Below, piece after piece: positions 19,789 to 27,387 of a stretch of DNA of 64,000 nt. A program made the position numbers and the translations under genes. Positions within the stretch are counted from its first letter, which is position 1, and every line of letters starts with the position of its first letter. The notes under the pieces were generated by a model, which was given only the letters and a program-made list of their open reading frames with translations, made no database searches and was not told the DNA's origin. Source of the stretch: Variovorax paradoxus (GTDB lineage: Bacteria > Pseudomonadota > Gammaproteobacteria > Burkholderiales > Burkholderiaceae_C); contig NZ_CP091716.1 in the NCBI RefSeq assembly GCF_022009635.1, positions 5,167,501 to 5,231,500 on the forward strand, in the 5' to 3' direction.

Positions 19789-21591
19789 ATGCCATTGCCT
19801 CCCGCCCCAACGAAACGCGCTGCATTGCTTTCGCCGGACGCACTCGACGCGCCCGCCCGGTCCTCGCACAGGGGCTCGCGCCGCGCAACCGAACAGCGCG
19901 CCGATGAAGCGCCCGCGCGCACGCCGCAACCGCTGGAACTGTTCGACAGCATCGGCACAGAAGGCGCCGGCGGCGCACCCGCCACCACACGCCCGACGCG
20001 TCGTACCAAGGCGAAGGCCGTGCCCGCGGCCACCCCGGTGACCGCACCAGCACCCGTGAGCGCGCCCCAGCCGCAAGCCCTGATTCAGGTCGAAACGAAA
20101 GCCCCTGTCGCTCTGGCAGCGGCGCCCGTCGCCCCCGCGCCTCAGGCTCCGGCCCGCCCCAAGCGCAGCAAGTCCACCGGCCCCGCCAAGCTGTTCGTGC
20201 TCGACACCAACGTGTTGCTGCACGACCCGATGTGCCTGTTCCGCTTCGAGGAACACGACATCTTCCTGCCGATGATCGTGCTGGAAGAGCTCGACGGCCA
20301 CAAGAAAGGCACCACCGAAGTCGCCCGCAACGGCCGCCAGACAAGCCGCACGCTCGACGCGCTGGCCGCCGCACAAGACGCCGACATCGACAAGGGCCTG
20401 AAGCTCGACACCACCGGCCATCGCGAAGCCGGCGGCCGGCTGTTCTTCCAGACCGCTCCGCTCGACTACTCGCTGCCGGTCAGCCTGCCCCAGGGCAAGG
20501 CGGACAACCAGATCCTGGGCGTGGTGCAGGCGCTGCGCGACGAGTACGCCACCGACAAACCCGGCAAGCCGAAGCAGGAAGTGGTGCTGGTGTCGAAGGA
20601 CATCAACATGCGCGTCAAGGCACGCGCGCTGGGCCTGGCCGCCGAGGATTACCAGAACGACAAGACGCTGGACGACGGCGACCTGCTGTACGCCGGCTCG
20701 CTCGCCCTGCCGCCCGACTTCTGGACCCGCCAGAGCAAGACGGTGGAAAGCTGGCAGAGCGGCAGCAACACCTTCTACCGGATCAGCGGTCCGCTGGTGC
20801 CCAACCTGTACATCAACCAGTTCGTCTTCTTCGAAGCGCCTGGCGAGCCGAGCATGTACGCGCGCGTCACCGAAATCCGCGACAAGACCGCGGTGCTCAA
20901 GACGCTCAAGGACTACAGCTCCGGCAAGAACGCCGTGTGGGGCGTGAACACCCGCAACCGCGAGCAGAACTTCGCGATGAACCTGCTGATGGACCCGGAG
21001 ATCGACTTCGTCACGCTGACCGGCACCGCCGGCACCGGCAAGACCCTGATGGCGCTGGCCTCCGGCCTCACGCAGGTGCTCGACGACCGCCGCTACACCG
21101 AGATCATCATGACCCGCGCCACCGTGAGCGTGGGCGAGGACATCGGCTTCCTGCCCGGCACCGAAGAAGAAAAGATGGGCCCCTGGATGGGCGCGCTCGA
21201 CGACAACCTCGAGTTCCTCGCCAAGGGCGACGGCGGCGGCGCCGGCGAGTGGGGCCGCGCGGCCACCAACGAGCTGATCCGCAGCCGCATCAAGGTCAAG
21301 AGCATGAACTTCATGCGCGGACGTACCTTCCTGAACAAGTACGTGATCATCGACGAGGCGCAGAACCTCACGCCCAAGCAGATGAAGACGCTGATCACGC
21401 GTGCCGGCCCCGGCACCAAGATCATCTGCATGGGCAACCTCGCGCAGATCGACACGCCGTACCTCACGGAAGGCTCTTCTGGACTGACCTTCGCGGTCGA
21501 CAAGTTCAAGGGCTGGCCGCACGGCGGGCACATCACGCTGGCGCGCGGCGAGCGCTCGCGGCTGGCCGATTTCGCCAGCGACGTGCTCTAA
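19789..21591 (+). CDS. PIN domain-PhoH ATPase fusion (PhoH2-like)
   Basis: A 600-residue protein with an N-terminal PIN nuclease domain from about residue 134 (KLFVLDTNVLLHDP with the acidic DTN motif, then VLEELDGHKKG) and a C-terminal PhoH ATPase with Walker A LTGTAGTGKTLMALA and IIDEAQNLTPKQMK. PhoH2 proteins are reported to unwind and cleave RNA. The first 130 residues are a Pro/Ala-rich, presumably disordered extension, longer than in most relatives, and might be partly an over-called start, although no other good start is evident before residue 130. It lies between two terminators and so is a single-gene transcript. Confidence 0.92.
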   Translation: MPLPPAPTKRAALLSPDALDAPARSSHRGSRRATEQRADEAPARTPQPLELFDSIGTEGAGGAPATTRPTRRTKAKAVPAATPVTAPAPVSAPQPQALIQVETKAPVALAAAPVAPAPQAPARPKRSKSTGPAKLFVLDTNVLLHDPMCLFRFEEHDIFLPMIVLEELDGHKKGTTEVARNGRQTSRTLDALAAAQDADIDKGLKLDTTGHREAGGRLFFQTAPLDYSLPVSLPQGKADNQILGVVQALRDEYATDKPGKPKQEVVLVSKDINMRVKARALGLAAEDYQNDKTLDDGDLLYAGSLALPPDFWTRQSKTVESWQSGSNTFYRISGPLVPNLYINQFVFFEAPGEPSMYARVTEIRDKTAVLKTLKDYSSGKNAVWGVNTRNREQNFAMNLLMDPEIDFVTLTGTAGTGKTLMALASGLTQVLDDRRYTEIIMTRATVSVGEDIGFLPGTEEEKMGPWMGALDDNLEFLAKGDGGGAGEWGRAATNELIRSRIKVKSMNFMRGRTFLNKYVIIDEAQNLTPKQMKTLITRAGPGTKIICMGNLAQIDTPYLTEGSSGLTFAVDKFKGWPHGGHITLARGERSRLADFASDVL

Positions 21592-21617
21592 GCCTTCGCA
21601 GCAGCGTCCCGTACCGG

Positions 21618-21655
21618 GCCCGCGCATGCTCTTGCGAGCATCGCGGGCTTTTTTT
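21618..21655 (+). terminator. Rho-independent terminator after phoH
   Basis: GCCCGCG-c-ATGCTC pairs with GAGCAT-CGCGGGC across a TTGC loop and is followed by seven T. It separates phoH from the VOC-to-WYL operon. Confidence 0.9.
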
Positions 21656-21670
21656 CGCCTTGCCGACAGC

Positions 21671-21694
21671 CTACTGACAAGACGCTGTCAGTAG
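21671..21694. promoter_or_regulatory. Perfect palindrome upstream of the VOC-EVE-GyrI-MGMT-WYL operon, candidate operator
   Basis: CTACTGACA and its exact complement TGTCAGTAG flank a 6-base centre. It lies 53 bases before the first gene of the operon whose last gene encodes a helix-turn-helix/WYL regulator, so it is a natural candidate for that regulator's binding site. A second, weaker repeat (AGGGCTC/GAGCCCT, 21710-21716 and 21736-21742) encloses the leader just before the first ATG. Confidence 0.6.
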
Positions 21695-21746
21695 CCCGCC
21701 AGCACCATCAGGGCTCCTTCCCAACACACGAAAGAGAGCCCTCCAA

Positions 21747-22118
21747 ATGCAAAACGCCATCAGCTGGTTCGAGATCCCGGTCGCCGACCTGGACCGCGCC
21801 CAAGCCTTCTACGAAACCGTGCTGGGCCGCAAGCTGCGCCGCGAGAACTTCGGCAACGACACGCTGGCAGTTTTCCCCCACGACAAGCCCGCCACGGGCG
21901 GCGCCCTGCAGGCCGGCGCGAGCGGCGCCGCGCGCGCCGGCACGGGTGTTCGCATCTATCTCGACTGCTCGCCCGGCATCGACGCCGTGCTGGCACGCGT
22001 CGAAGCGGCCGGCGGACAGATCGTCGGACCCAAGTCCGCGCTGCCGCCGGGCATGGGCTTCATCGCCTACCTGCGCGACACCGAAGGCAACGAAATCGGC
22101 TTGCACGCGCTGGACTGA
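21747..22118 (+). CDS. VOC (glyoxalase/bleomycin-resistance fold) family protein
   Basis: A 123-residue single-unit VOC protein: AISWFEIPVADLDRAQAFYE at the N-terminus and the C-terminal IAYLRDTEGNEIGLHALD, with conserved Glu and His residues that can serve as metal ligands. VOC proteins include lyases, dioxygenases and drug-binding proteins; the substrate here is unknown. It is the first gene of a five-gene plus-strand operon and the next gene starts six bases after its stop. Confidence 0.88.
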   Translation: MQNAISWFEIPVADLDRAQAFYETVLGRKLRRENFGNDTLAVFPHDKPATGGALQAGASGAARAGTGVRIYLDCSPGIDAVLARVEAAGGQIVGPKSALPPGMGFIAYLRDTEGNEIGLHALD

Positions 22119-22124
22119 ACCGCC

Positions 22125-22574
22125 ATGACGCAGCGAAACTGGATCGCCGTGGCCAGCGCCGAGCATGCCCGGCGCGGTCGCGACCACCAGCCCCTGGGTT
22201 TCATGCAGGTGGGGCACGGCAAGCACGCGCCGCTCAAGCGGCTCTCGCCCGGGGACCGCGTGGCCTACTATTCGCCGGCCACGGTGTTCGGCGGCACCGA
22301 CAGGCTGCAGAGCTTCGTCTCGATCGGCATCGTGCAGTCCGGCGAGCCCTACGAGTTCGACATGGGCAACGGCTTCGTGCCGTGGCGCCGAGACGTGGCT
22401 TACGCGGCCTCGCACGAGGCCCCCATCGCACCGCTGATCGAACGCCTCGCCTTCATCGAGAACCCCAAGCAATGGGGCTACAAGTTCCGCTTCGGCATGT
22501 TCGACGTCAGCGACGCCGACATGCAGCTGATCGCCAAAGCCATGAAGGCCGAGTCGAAGACACTATTGTTTTGA
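22125..22574 (+). CDS. EVE domain-containing protein (UPF0310)
   Basis: A 149-residue EVE (PUA-like) domain protein. Typical features are [14 protein letters not shown] at the start, [39 protein letters not shown] and the C-terminal [20 protein letters not shown] domains bind modified nucleobases in an aromatic cage and occur in modification-dependent restriction enzymes and in stand-alone proteins like this one. Second gene of the operon, six bases after the VOC gene. Whether it recognises DNA or RNA modification cannot be told from the sequence. Confidence 0.88.
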   Translation: MTQRNWIAVASAEHARRGRDHQPLGFMQVGHGKHAPLKRLSPGDRVAYYSPATVFGGTDRLQSFVSIGIVQSGEPYEFDMGNGFVPWRRDVAYAASHEAPIAPLIERLAFIENPKQWGYKFRFGMFDVSDADMQLIAKAMKAESKTLLF

Positions 22575-22587
22575 GGAGAAGAAATAC

Positions 22588-23037
22588 ATGGAACCCATCC
22601 GCCAGCACGTCGACGCCTTCCGCGTCTCGGGCCTCACCGTCCGCACCACCAATCGCGAAGAGAGCGACCCAGCCACCGCTCGCCTCGGCGCGCTGTGGGG
22701 GCGCTTCTTCGGTGAGGAGACCTACGCGTCGACACCCAATCGCACGGCCGACACGCGCATCTTCGGCGTCTACTCGGCCTACGAATCGGATGCCAACGGC
22801 GCCTTCGATGTGACGGCGGGCGTTGTCGTCACGGATGGGGAAGGCAGCATTCCCATCGAGGCCGGCAACTATCTGGTCTTCAACGGCCAGGGTGAGATGC
22901 CGCAGATGGTGATCTCCACCTGGCAGCGCATCTGGCAATATTTCGAGGCGCACCCGAACGTCGCGCGCAGCTACCGCAGCGACTTCGAGGCCTATGAAGG
23001 ACCGGACAAGGTAGCGATCCACATCGGAGTTGCATGA
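22588..23037 (+). CDS. GyrI-like effector-binding domain protein
   Basis: A 149-residue protein of the GyrI/AraC effector-binding fold: RVSGLTVRTTNREE at the start, LWGRFF, FGVYSAYESDANGAFDVTAG and IEAGNYLVFNGQG, ending WQYFEAHP. Proteins of this fold bind small amphipathic molecules, and some such as SbmC inhibit DNA gyrase. Stand-alone copies are often encoded beside helix-turn-helix regulators, as here. It follows the EVE gene by 13 bases with AGGAGAAG upstream, and its stop overlaps the next start as ATGA. Confidence 0.82.
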   Translation: MEPIRQHVDAFRVSGLTVRTTNREESDPATARLGALWGRFFGEETYASTPNRTADTRIFGVYSAYESDANGAFDVTAGVVVTDGEGSIPIEAGNYLVFNGQGEMPQMVISTWQRIWQYFEAHPNVARSYRSDFEAYEGPDKVAIHIGVA

Positions 23038-23507
23038 GCCTGAAAAAGAGCTGGCGCGAGAGACTGGCCAGCTACCCTCACCTGCCGAACGTGAAGGAGA
23101 TTCCCGCCGCCATGCGCCCCCGGCGCGGCGAAGGGACCATCGCCACGCCATCGCCGCAGGAAGTCGAAGCCGCGATGCGCGGCGTGCCCGAAGGCCGCCT
23201 CGCAACCGTCATGGGCATCGGCGAGGACATTGCGGCGCGTCATCACGCCACCATCGGCTGCACCGTGACCACGGCGATCTTCGCGCACATGGTCGCGCAC
23301 GCGACCGAAGAAGCGCCGCCTACGCATCCAGTGGAGCGCACGCCCTGGTGGCGCACGCTCAAGATCGGCGGCGAACTCAATCCGAAGTACCCCGGCGGCA
23401 TCGAGGCGCAGATGTCGAAGCTCGAGGCCGAGGGCCACACGGTCGTGCAGCGCGGCAAGCGCTACTTCGTCGAAGGCTTCGCGAAGAAGCTCACCGGAAC
23501 ACGCTGA
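23034..23507 (+). CDS. MGMT-like protein (alkyltransferase-related, cysteine motif absent)
   Basis: A 157-residue protein that I assign, with moderate confidence, to the MGMT/ATL-related group by the pattern PSPQEVEAAMRGVPEGRLATVMGIG followed by RHHATIGCTVTTAIFAHMV, a WWRTLKIGGELNPKYPGG segment and EAEGHTVVQRGKRYFVEGF. These resemble the DNA-binding part of O6-alkylguanine transferases. The PCHR active-site sequence is missing; a single cysteine lies in TIGCT. It could therefore be a non-enzymatic lesion sensor, or something else. It overlaps the GyrI-like gene (ATGA) and the regulator gene (TGATG), so the three are translationally coupled. Confidence 0.6.
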   Translation: MSLKKSWRERLASYPHLPNVKEIPAAMRPRRGEGTIATPSPQEVEAAMRGVPEGRLATVMGIGEDIAARHHATIGCTVTTAIFAHMVAHATEEAPPTHPVERTPWWRTLKIGGELNPKYPGGIEAQMSKLEAEGHTVVQRGKRYFVEGFAKKLTGTR

Positions 23508-24217
23508 TGCGCCGCGCCGACCGCCTCTTCCAGATCGTGCAGCTCATTCGCGGGCGGCGCCTGACCACGGCCGCGTTCCTGGCGCAGCGCCTGGAGGTGT
23601 CGGAACGCACCGTGTACCGCGACGTGGCCGACCTGCAGCACCAGGGCGTGCCCATCGAGGGCGAAGCCGGCATGGGCTACCGACTGGGCGCGGGCTTCGA
23701 GCTGCCGCCGCTGATGTTCACGCAGGACGAGGCCTCGGCGCTGGTGGCCGCGGCGCGGCTGGCGCAGAGCTGGGTCGATCCGGCGCTGGCGCGCGACATC
23801 GAGACCGGCCTCGGCAAGATCCTGTCGGTGCTGCCCCCTGCGGCGAGGGTGTCCGCGGAGGCGCTGGCGCTCTATGCCCCAGCGCTGGGCCTGGAGCCCG
23901 CCCTGCGCGCGCGGCTGCAGACGCTGCGAGAAGCCGTGCAGTCGCACAACAAGCTGCGGCTGGCCTACCGCGACGTGTCGGGCGACGCCAGCGAGCGCAC
24001 GGTGCGGCCGCTGGGCTGCTTCTACTGGGGCAAGGTCTGGACGCTGTCGGCATGGTGCGAGCTTCGCAACGATTTCCGCGGCTTCCGGCTGGACCGCATG
24101 GAGGCCATCGAGCTGCTGTCCGATCGATTTCGCGACGAGTCCGGCAAGACGCTGGCCGACATGCTGCGGGCCTTGAATGTCGAGAAGGTGCAGGGGCAGA
24201 TCCTGCCGATCAAGTAG
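23507..24217 (+). CDS. Helix-turn-helix and WYL domain transcriptional regulator (YafY type)
   Basis: A 236-residue regulator with an N-terminal HTH_11 domain (MRRADRLFQIVQLIRGRRLT, then QRLEVSERTVYRDVADLQ), a linker and a C-terminal WYL-like domain (NKLRLAYRDVSGDASERTVR, LGCFYWGKVWTLSAWCELRN, FRGFRLDRM). WYL domains sense nucleotides or other ligands. The start ATG at 23507 shares a base with the stop of the upstream gene (TGATG); the longer open frame reads back through that gene and is rejected. As last gene of the operon it probably regulates the operon itself, possibly at the palindrome at 21671-21694. It converges on dnaB 15 bases on. Confidence 0.92.
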   Translation: MRRADRLFQIVQLIRGRRLTTAAFLAQRLEVSERTVYRDVADLQHQGVPIEGEAGMGYRLGAGFELPPLMFTQDEASALVAAARLAQSWVDPALARDIETGLGKILSVLPPAARVSAEALALYAPALGLEPALRARLQTLREAVQSHNKLRLAYRDVSGDASERTVRPLGCFYWGKVWTLSAWCELRNDFRGFRLDRMEAIELLSDRFRDESGKTLADMLRALNVEKVQGQILPIK

Positions 24218-24232
24218 GCAGGCCCGCTCCGC

Positions 24233-25639
24233 TCAGTACTGCTCGTTGTGGCTGTAGCTTGCGAGATTCTCGAACTTGGTGATCGGCTTCAGGAAGGCCA
24301 GCTTGACGGTGCCCGTGGGACCGTTCCGGTGCTTGCTGATGATCACCTCGGCAACGCCCGGCTCCTTGCTGTTCTTGTCGTAGTAGTCGTCGCGGTAGAT
24401 GAACATGATGATGTCCGCGTCCTGCTCGATGGCGCCGGATTCGCGCAAGTCGCTCATCATGGGGCGCTTGTCGGTGCGGCTTTCCACGCCGCGGCTGAGC
24501 TGCGACAGCGCGATCACCGGGCACTTGAGTTCCTTGGCCAGCATCTTCAGGCCCCGCGAGATTTCGCCCACGGCCGTGGCACGGTTCTCGTCGCCTGAAC
24601 TGCTGGTCGACATCAGCTGCAGGTAGTCGACCACGATCAGGCCGAGGCGCCCGTACTGGCGTGCCAGCCGGCGTGCATTCGCACGCAGTTCGCTGGTCGA
24701 GAGGCCCGGCGTTTCATCGATGTGCAGCGACACGGTACGCAGCTTCTCGATGGCCTCGGTCAGGCGCGGCCACTCCTCGTCGCTGAGCTTGCCGGTGCGC
24801 AGGTGGCCTTGGTCGATGCGGCCGATCGAGCCCACGATACGCACCGCCAGCTGCGAGGCGCCCATTTCCATCGAGAACACCGCGACCGGCAGTCCCTCTT
24901 CGAGCGCGACGTGCTCGGCGATGTTGATCGCGAGCGAGGTCTTCCCCATCGACGGACGCGCGGCCAGCACGATCATGTCGCCGGGCTGCAGGCCCGAGGT
25001 CATCTTGTCGAAGTCGTGAAAGCCGGTGCGGATACCCGTGATGTCGTTCGGGTTCTCGGCCATCTCGGTCACGCGGTCGAGCAGTTCGACCACCAGGGCG
25101 TCCATGCTCTGGAAGCCCTGCTTCATCCGCGTGCCTTCTTCGCCGATGTTGAAGATCTTCTGCTCGGCTTCGTCCAGGATCTTGTCGACCTGCTTGCCCT
25201 GGGGATTGAAGGCCTGCGTCGCGATCTCGTCGGCCGCGGACACCAGCTTTCGCAGGATCGAGCGCTCGCGCACGATCTCGGCATAGCGCCGGATGTTGCT
25301 GGCGCTGGGCACGTACTGCGCGAGCGAGTTCAGGTAGACCAGCCCGCCGATCTCGTCGGCCTTGCCGAGGTTCTGCAGCTGCTCGTAGACCGTGATCACG
25401 TCAGCCGGCTTGCTGGCATTGATCAGCCCGCCGATGGCGGCGTAGATCAGCTTGTGTTCGTGCCGGTAGAAGTCGCCGTCGACCAGCAGGTCGCCCATGC
25501 GGTCCCAGGCCCCGTTGTCGAGCAGCAGACCGCCGAGCACGCTCGATTCGGCCTCGATGGAATGAGGCGGAATGCGCAGTTGGGCGATCTGGCGGTCGGC
25601 CGACGGGTCATTGTCGGCATAGGAGAAAACGGCGGACAT
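24233..25639 (-). CDS. dnaB: Replicative DNA helicase DnaB
   Basis: A 468-residue DnaB with N-terminal helical domain (IPPHSIEAESSVLGGLLLDNGAWD), linker, and RecA-like C-terminal helicase domain: Walker A ARPSMGKTSLAINIAEH, Walker B region LGLIVVDYLQLM, and the C-terminal LSQLSRGVESR and DLRESGAIEQDADIIMFIYR with the arginine finger region. It is the hexameric fork helicase. I start at the ATG at 25639 with AAGGGAAG upstream; an ATG 15 bases earlier lacks a ribosome-binding site. No intein interrupts it. It is the last gene of the rpsF-priB-rpsR-rplI-dnaB order but is separated by a terminator and has its own upstream region with DnaA-box-like sequences. Confidence 0.97.
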   Translation of the reverse strand: MSAVFSYADNDPSADRQIAQLRIPPHSIEAESSVLGGLLLDNGAWDRMGDLLVDGDFYRHEHKLIYAAIGGLINASKPADVITVYEQLQNLGKADEIGGLVYLNSLAQYVPSASNIRRYAEIVRERSILRKLVSAADEIATQAFNPQGKQVDKILDEAEQKIFNIGEEGTRMKQGFQSMDALVVELLDRVTEMAENPNDITGIRTGFHDFDKMTSGLQPGDMIVLAARPSMGKTSLAINIAEHVALEEGLPVAVFSMEMGASQLAVRIVGSIGRIDQGHLRTGKLSDEEWPRLTEAIEKLRTVSLHIDETPGLSTSELRANARRLARQYGRLGLIVVDYLQLMSTSSSGDENRATAVGEISRGLKMLAKELKCPVIALSQLSRGVESRTDKRPMMSDLRESGAIEQDADIIMFIYRDDYYDKNSKEPGVAEVIISKHRNGPTGTVKLAFLKPITKFENLASYSHNEQY

Positions 25640-25687
25640 GGACTTCCCTTGCAACCCTGCATGCTAAGCCGCGCACGCCGATGCGTG

Positions 25688-25708
25688 TGTGGACAAGGTT
25701 GTGAATAA
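25688..25708 (-). promoter_or_regulatory. Two DnaA-box-like sites upstream of dnaB
   Basis: On the minus strand TTATTCACA (25700-25708) and TTGTCCACA (25688-25696) lie in the same direction with three bases between them. The first fits TTATNCACA exactly and the second has one mismatch to TTATCCACA. They are about 50-70 bases upstream of the dnaB ATG, where bound DnaA could adjust helicase expression. Confidence 0.5.
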
Positions 25709-25751
25709 ACGGTGATCTTCCGGTGCAGCGCACTGGACAACCCGCGCGCGG

Positions 25752-25779
25752 AAAAAGAAAAGCCGCCCGAAGGCGGCTT
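25752..25779 (-). terminator. Rho-independent terminator after rplI
   Basis: On the minus strand AAGCCGCC pairs with GGCGGCTT across a TTCG tetraloop, followed by TTTTCTTTTT. It ends the rpsF-priB-rpsR-rplI transcript 31 bases after the rplI stop. Confidence 0.9.
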
Positions 25780-25809
25780 CTGCTGCAGCGCACAAGGCGC
25801 TGTGAGCGA

Positions 25810-26262
25810 TCAGGCGGTTTCGCCGTAGACCGTCACGGTGATGTCGACCACCACGTCGGTGTGCAGGGCAACGCTCACGGTGCTGTCGCCGACGACCTTG
25901 ATCGGGCCGTTGGGCAGGCGAACCTGCGACTTGACAACCTTGTAGCCTTGCTTGCCCAGCTCTTCGGCGATGTCGCCGTTGGTGACCGAGCCGAACAGAC
26001 GGCCGTCGACGCCAGCCTTTTGCGTCAGCTTGATGGTCGTGCCACCGAGCTTTTCGCCTTGAGCTTGCGATTCGGCCAGCTTGGCGGCCGCAGCCTTTTC
26101 GAGTTCGGCGCGCTTGGCTTCGAATTCGGCCTTGTTGGCGGCGGTGGCGCGGCGGGCCAGGCCCGTCGGGATCAGGAAGTTGCGAGCGTAGCCGTCCTTG
26201 ACCTTGACGATATCGCCCAGGGCACCGACGTTGACAACCTTGTCCAGAAGAATGATTTGCAT
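25810..26262 (-). CDS. rplI: 50S ribosomal protein L9
   Basis: A 150-residue L9: N-terminal rRNA-binding domain [32 protein letters not shown] (first 32 residues, the family signature), a long connecting helix rich in Ala/Glu/Lys, and a C-terminal domain. L9 binds 23S rRNA near the L1 stalk and influences frame maintenance. Last gene of the S6-PriB-S18-L9 operon, 12 bases after rpsR, and followed by a terminator. Confidence 0.98.
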   Translation of the reverse strand: MQIILLDKVVNVGALGDIVKVKDGYARNFLIPTGLARRATAANKAEFEAKRAELEKAAAAKLAESQAQGEKLGGTTIKLTQKAGVDGRLFGSVTNGDIAEELGKQGYKVVKSQVRLPNGPIKVVGDSTVSVALHTDVVVDITVTVYGETA

Positions 26263-26274
26263 GGTCAGGGCTCC

Positions 26275-26556
26275 TTAGACGCGGTGCTGGTCGCTGTACG
26301 GCACCATGGCCAGGAAGCGTGCGCGCTTGATGGCGGTGTTCAGCTGGCGTTGGTAGATCGCGCGCGTGCCGGTCAGGCGGGCGGGGATGATCTTGCCGTT
26401 TTCGCTGATGAAGTCACGCAGCGTGTCGATGTCCTTGTAGTCGATTTCTTCGACGCCAGCGACGGTGAAGCGGCAGAAACGCTTGCGCTTGAACAGCAGC
26501 GACTGAGTGTTGCGCTTCGGGCGCTTGTCTTTGTTGAATTTCTTGAACGTGGCCAT
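26275..26556 (-). CDS. rpsR: 30S ribosomal protein S18
   Basis: A 93-residue S18 with the family core [25 protein letters not shown] and [20 protein letters not shown]18 pairs with S6 on the platform of the small subunit. The N-terminal 20 residues are a basic extension ([13 protein letters not shown]) common in beta-proteobacteria. It lies 21 bases downstream of priB with GAGGTCC upstream of the ATG and 12 bases before rplI. Confidence 0.98.
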   Translation of the reverse strand: MATFKKFNKDKRPKRNTQSLLFKRKRFCRFTVAGVEEIDYKDIDTLRDFISENGKIIPARLTGTRAIYQRQLNTAIKRARFLAMVPYSDQHRV

Positions 26557-26577
26557 TTGAGGACCTCTTTTCGAAAA

Positions 26578-26892
26578 TTAATCTTGCTGAAAATCCTGGA
26601 TATGCAGGACCGGATGCTTGCCGTTGCCCGGTGTCGCGAGAAAGCCCTGAAAACGCCAGAGACTTCCCATCGACTGCTTTGCGAGCCGTTCGGCGATTGC
26701 GCCGAAGGCCACGGCCTTGAGGGCCGTTCTGACCTGCCGGGGCTTACCTTCTTCCTGGAGCGTCGACTCGTGTTCGAGCTTCAGGTCGATGGCGGGCAAG
26801 CCGGCCGGCGTGAATCGCAAGGCTCCGAGTTCGGCAACGGCGGCGGTCAGCAGAAGCTGGTTGACCCCGGTTGCCGCAGCGGCAGCAGTCAC
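26578..26892 (-). CDS. priB: Primosomal replication protein PriB
   Basis: A 104-residue single-strand DNA-binding OB-fold protein. NQLLLTAAVAELGALRFTPAGLPAIDLKLEHES matches the PriB start, followed by a KAVAFGAIAERLA segment and FQGFLATPGNGKHPVLHIQDF. PriB takes part with PriA in restarting stalled forks. Its place between rpsF and rpsR is conserved in beta- and gamma-proteobacteria and supports the call. The start codon is GTG at 26892, four bases after the rpsF stop. Confidence 0.92.
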   Translation of the reverse strand: MTAAAAATGVNQLLLTAAVAELGALRFTPAGLPAIDLKLEHESTLQEEGKPRQVRTALKAVAFGAIAERLAKQSMGSLWRFQGFLATPGNGKHPVLHIQDFQQD

Positions 26893-26896
26893 ACCA

Positions 26897-27271
26897 TCAG
26901 TTGTTGTTGGCGGCGTATTCGGCCTGCTGGGCCTTGCGAGCCTCTTCGCGCTCGACCGTCTTCATCATCGACGAAGGACCGGTGTCGGCCTTCTTCTTCT
27001 GAACGGTCAGGTGGCGCAGCACGGCGTCGTTGAACTTGAACGCGTGTTCGAGTTCGCCCATCACGGCTTGTTCGGCTTCAATGTTGACGCACAGGTAGTG
27101 GGCCTTGTTGAGCTTGTTGATCTGATAAGCCAGCTGACGGCGGCCCCAGTCTTCAACGCGGTGGATCTTGCCGCCGCCGGCCGTGATCAGGCCCTTGTAG
27201 CGCTCCAGCATGGCCGGAACTTGTTCGCTCTGATCCGGGTGGATCAGCAAAATGATTTCGTAGTGACGCAT
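26897..27271 (-). CDS. rpsF: 30S ribosomal protein S6
   Basis: A 124-residue S6: [25 protein letters not shown], then [21 protein letters not shown] and [10 protein letters not shown]. It binds S18 and 16S rRNA on the platform. I start at the ATG at 27271, preceded by AAGGAG. It is the first gene of the operon, behind a good promoter at 27352-27381 and a leader of about 75 bases that can fold into two hairpins. Confidence 0.98.
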   Translation of the reverse strand: MRHYEIILLIHPDQSEQVPAMLERYKGLITAGGGKIHRVEDWGRRQLAYQINKLNKAHYLCVNIEAEQAVMGELEHAFKFNDAVLRHLTVQKKKADTGPSSMMKTVEREEARKAQQAEYAANNN

Positions 27272-27351
27272 GGCACTCCTTGTGGATTCTTCCGAAGAAG
27301 AGGAAAAGCCACCTGCAGCGTCTGGCGCAGTGTGGCAAGGCAAAGCCGGCG

Positions 27352-27381
27352 ATTATAGCCCTGTATTCCGCACTCCGGCAA
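27352..27381 (-). promoter_or_regulatory. Sigma-70 promoter of the rpsF operon
   Basis: On the minus strand TTGCCG (27376-27381) and TATAAT (27352-27357) are separated by 18 bases. The start of transcription would fall near 27345, about 75 bases before rpsF. The leader contains a GCCAC/GTGGC-closed hairpin and a short CTTC-TTCG-GAAG hairpin. Confidence 0.7.
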
Positions 27382-27387
27382 GGAGGT

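Noticed and set aside
19267..21627. A 786-codon antisense frame through phoH
   Set aside because: No start context, no family match, and it lies fully opposite an obvious gene.
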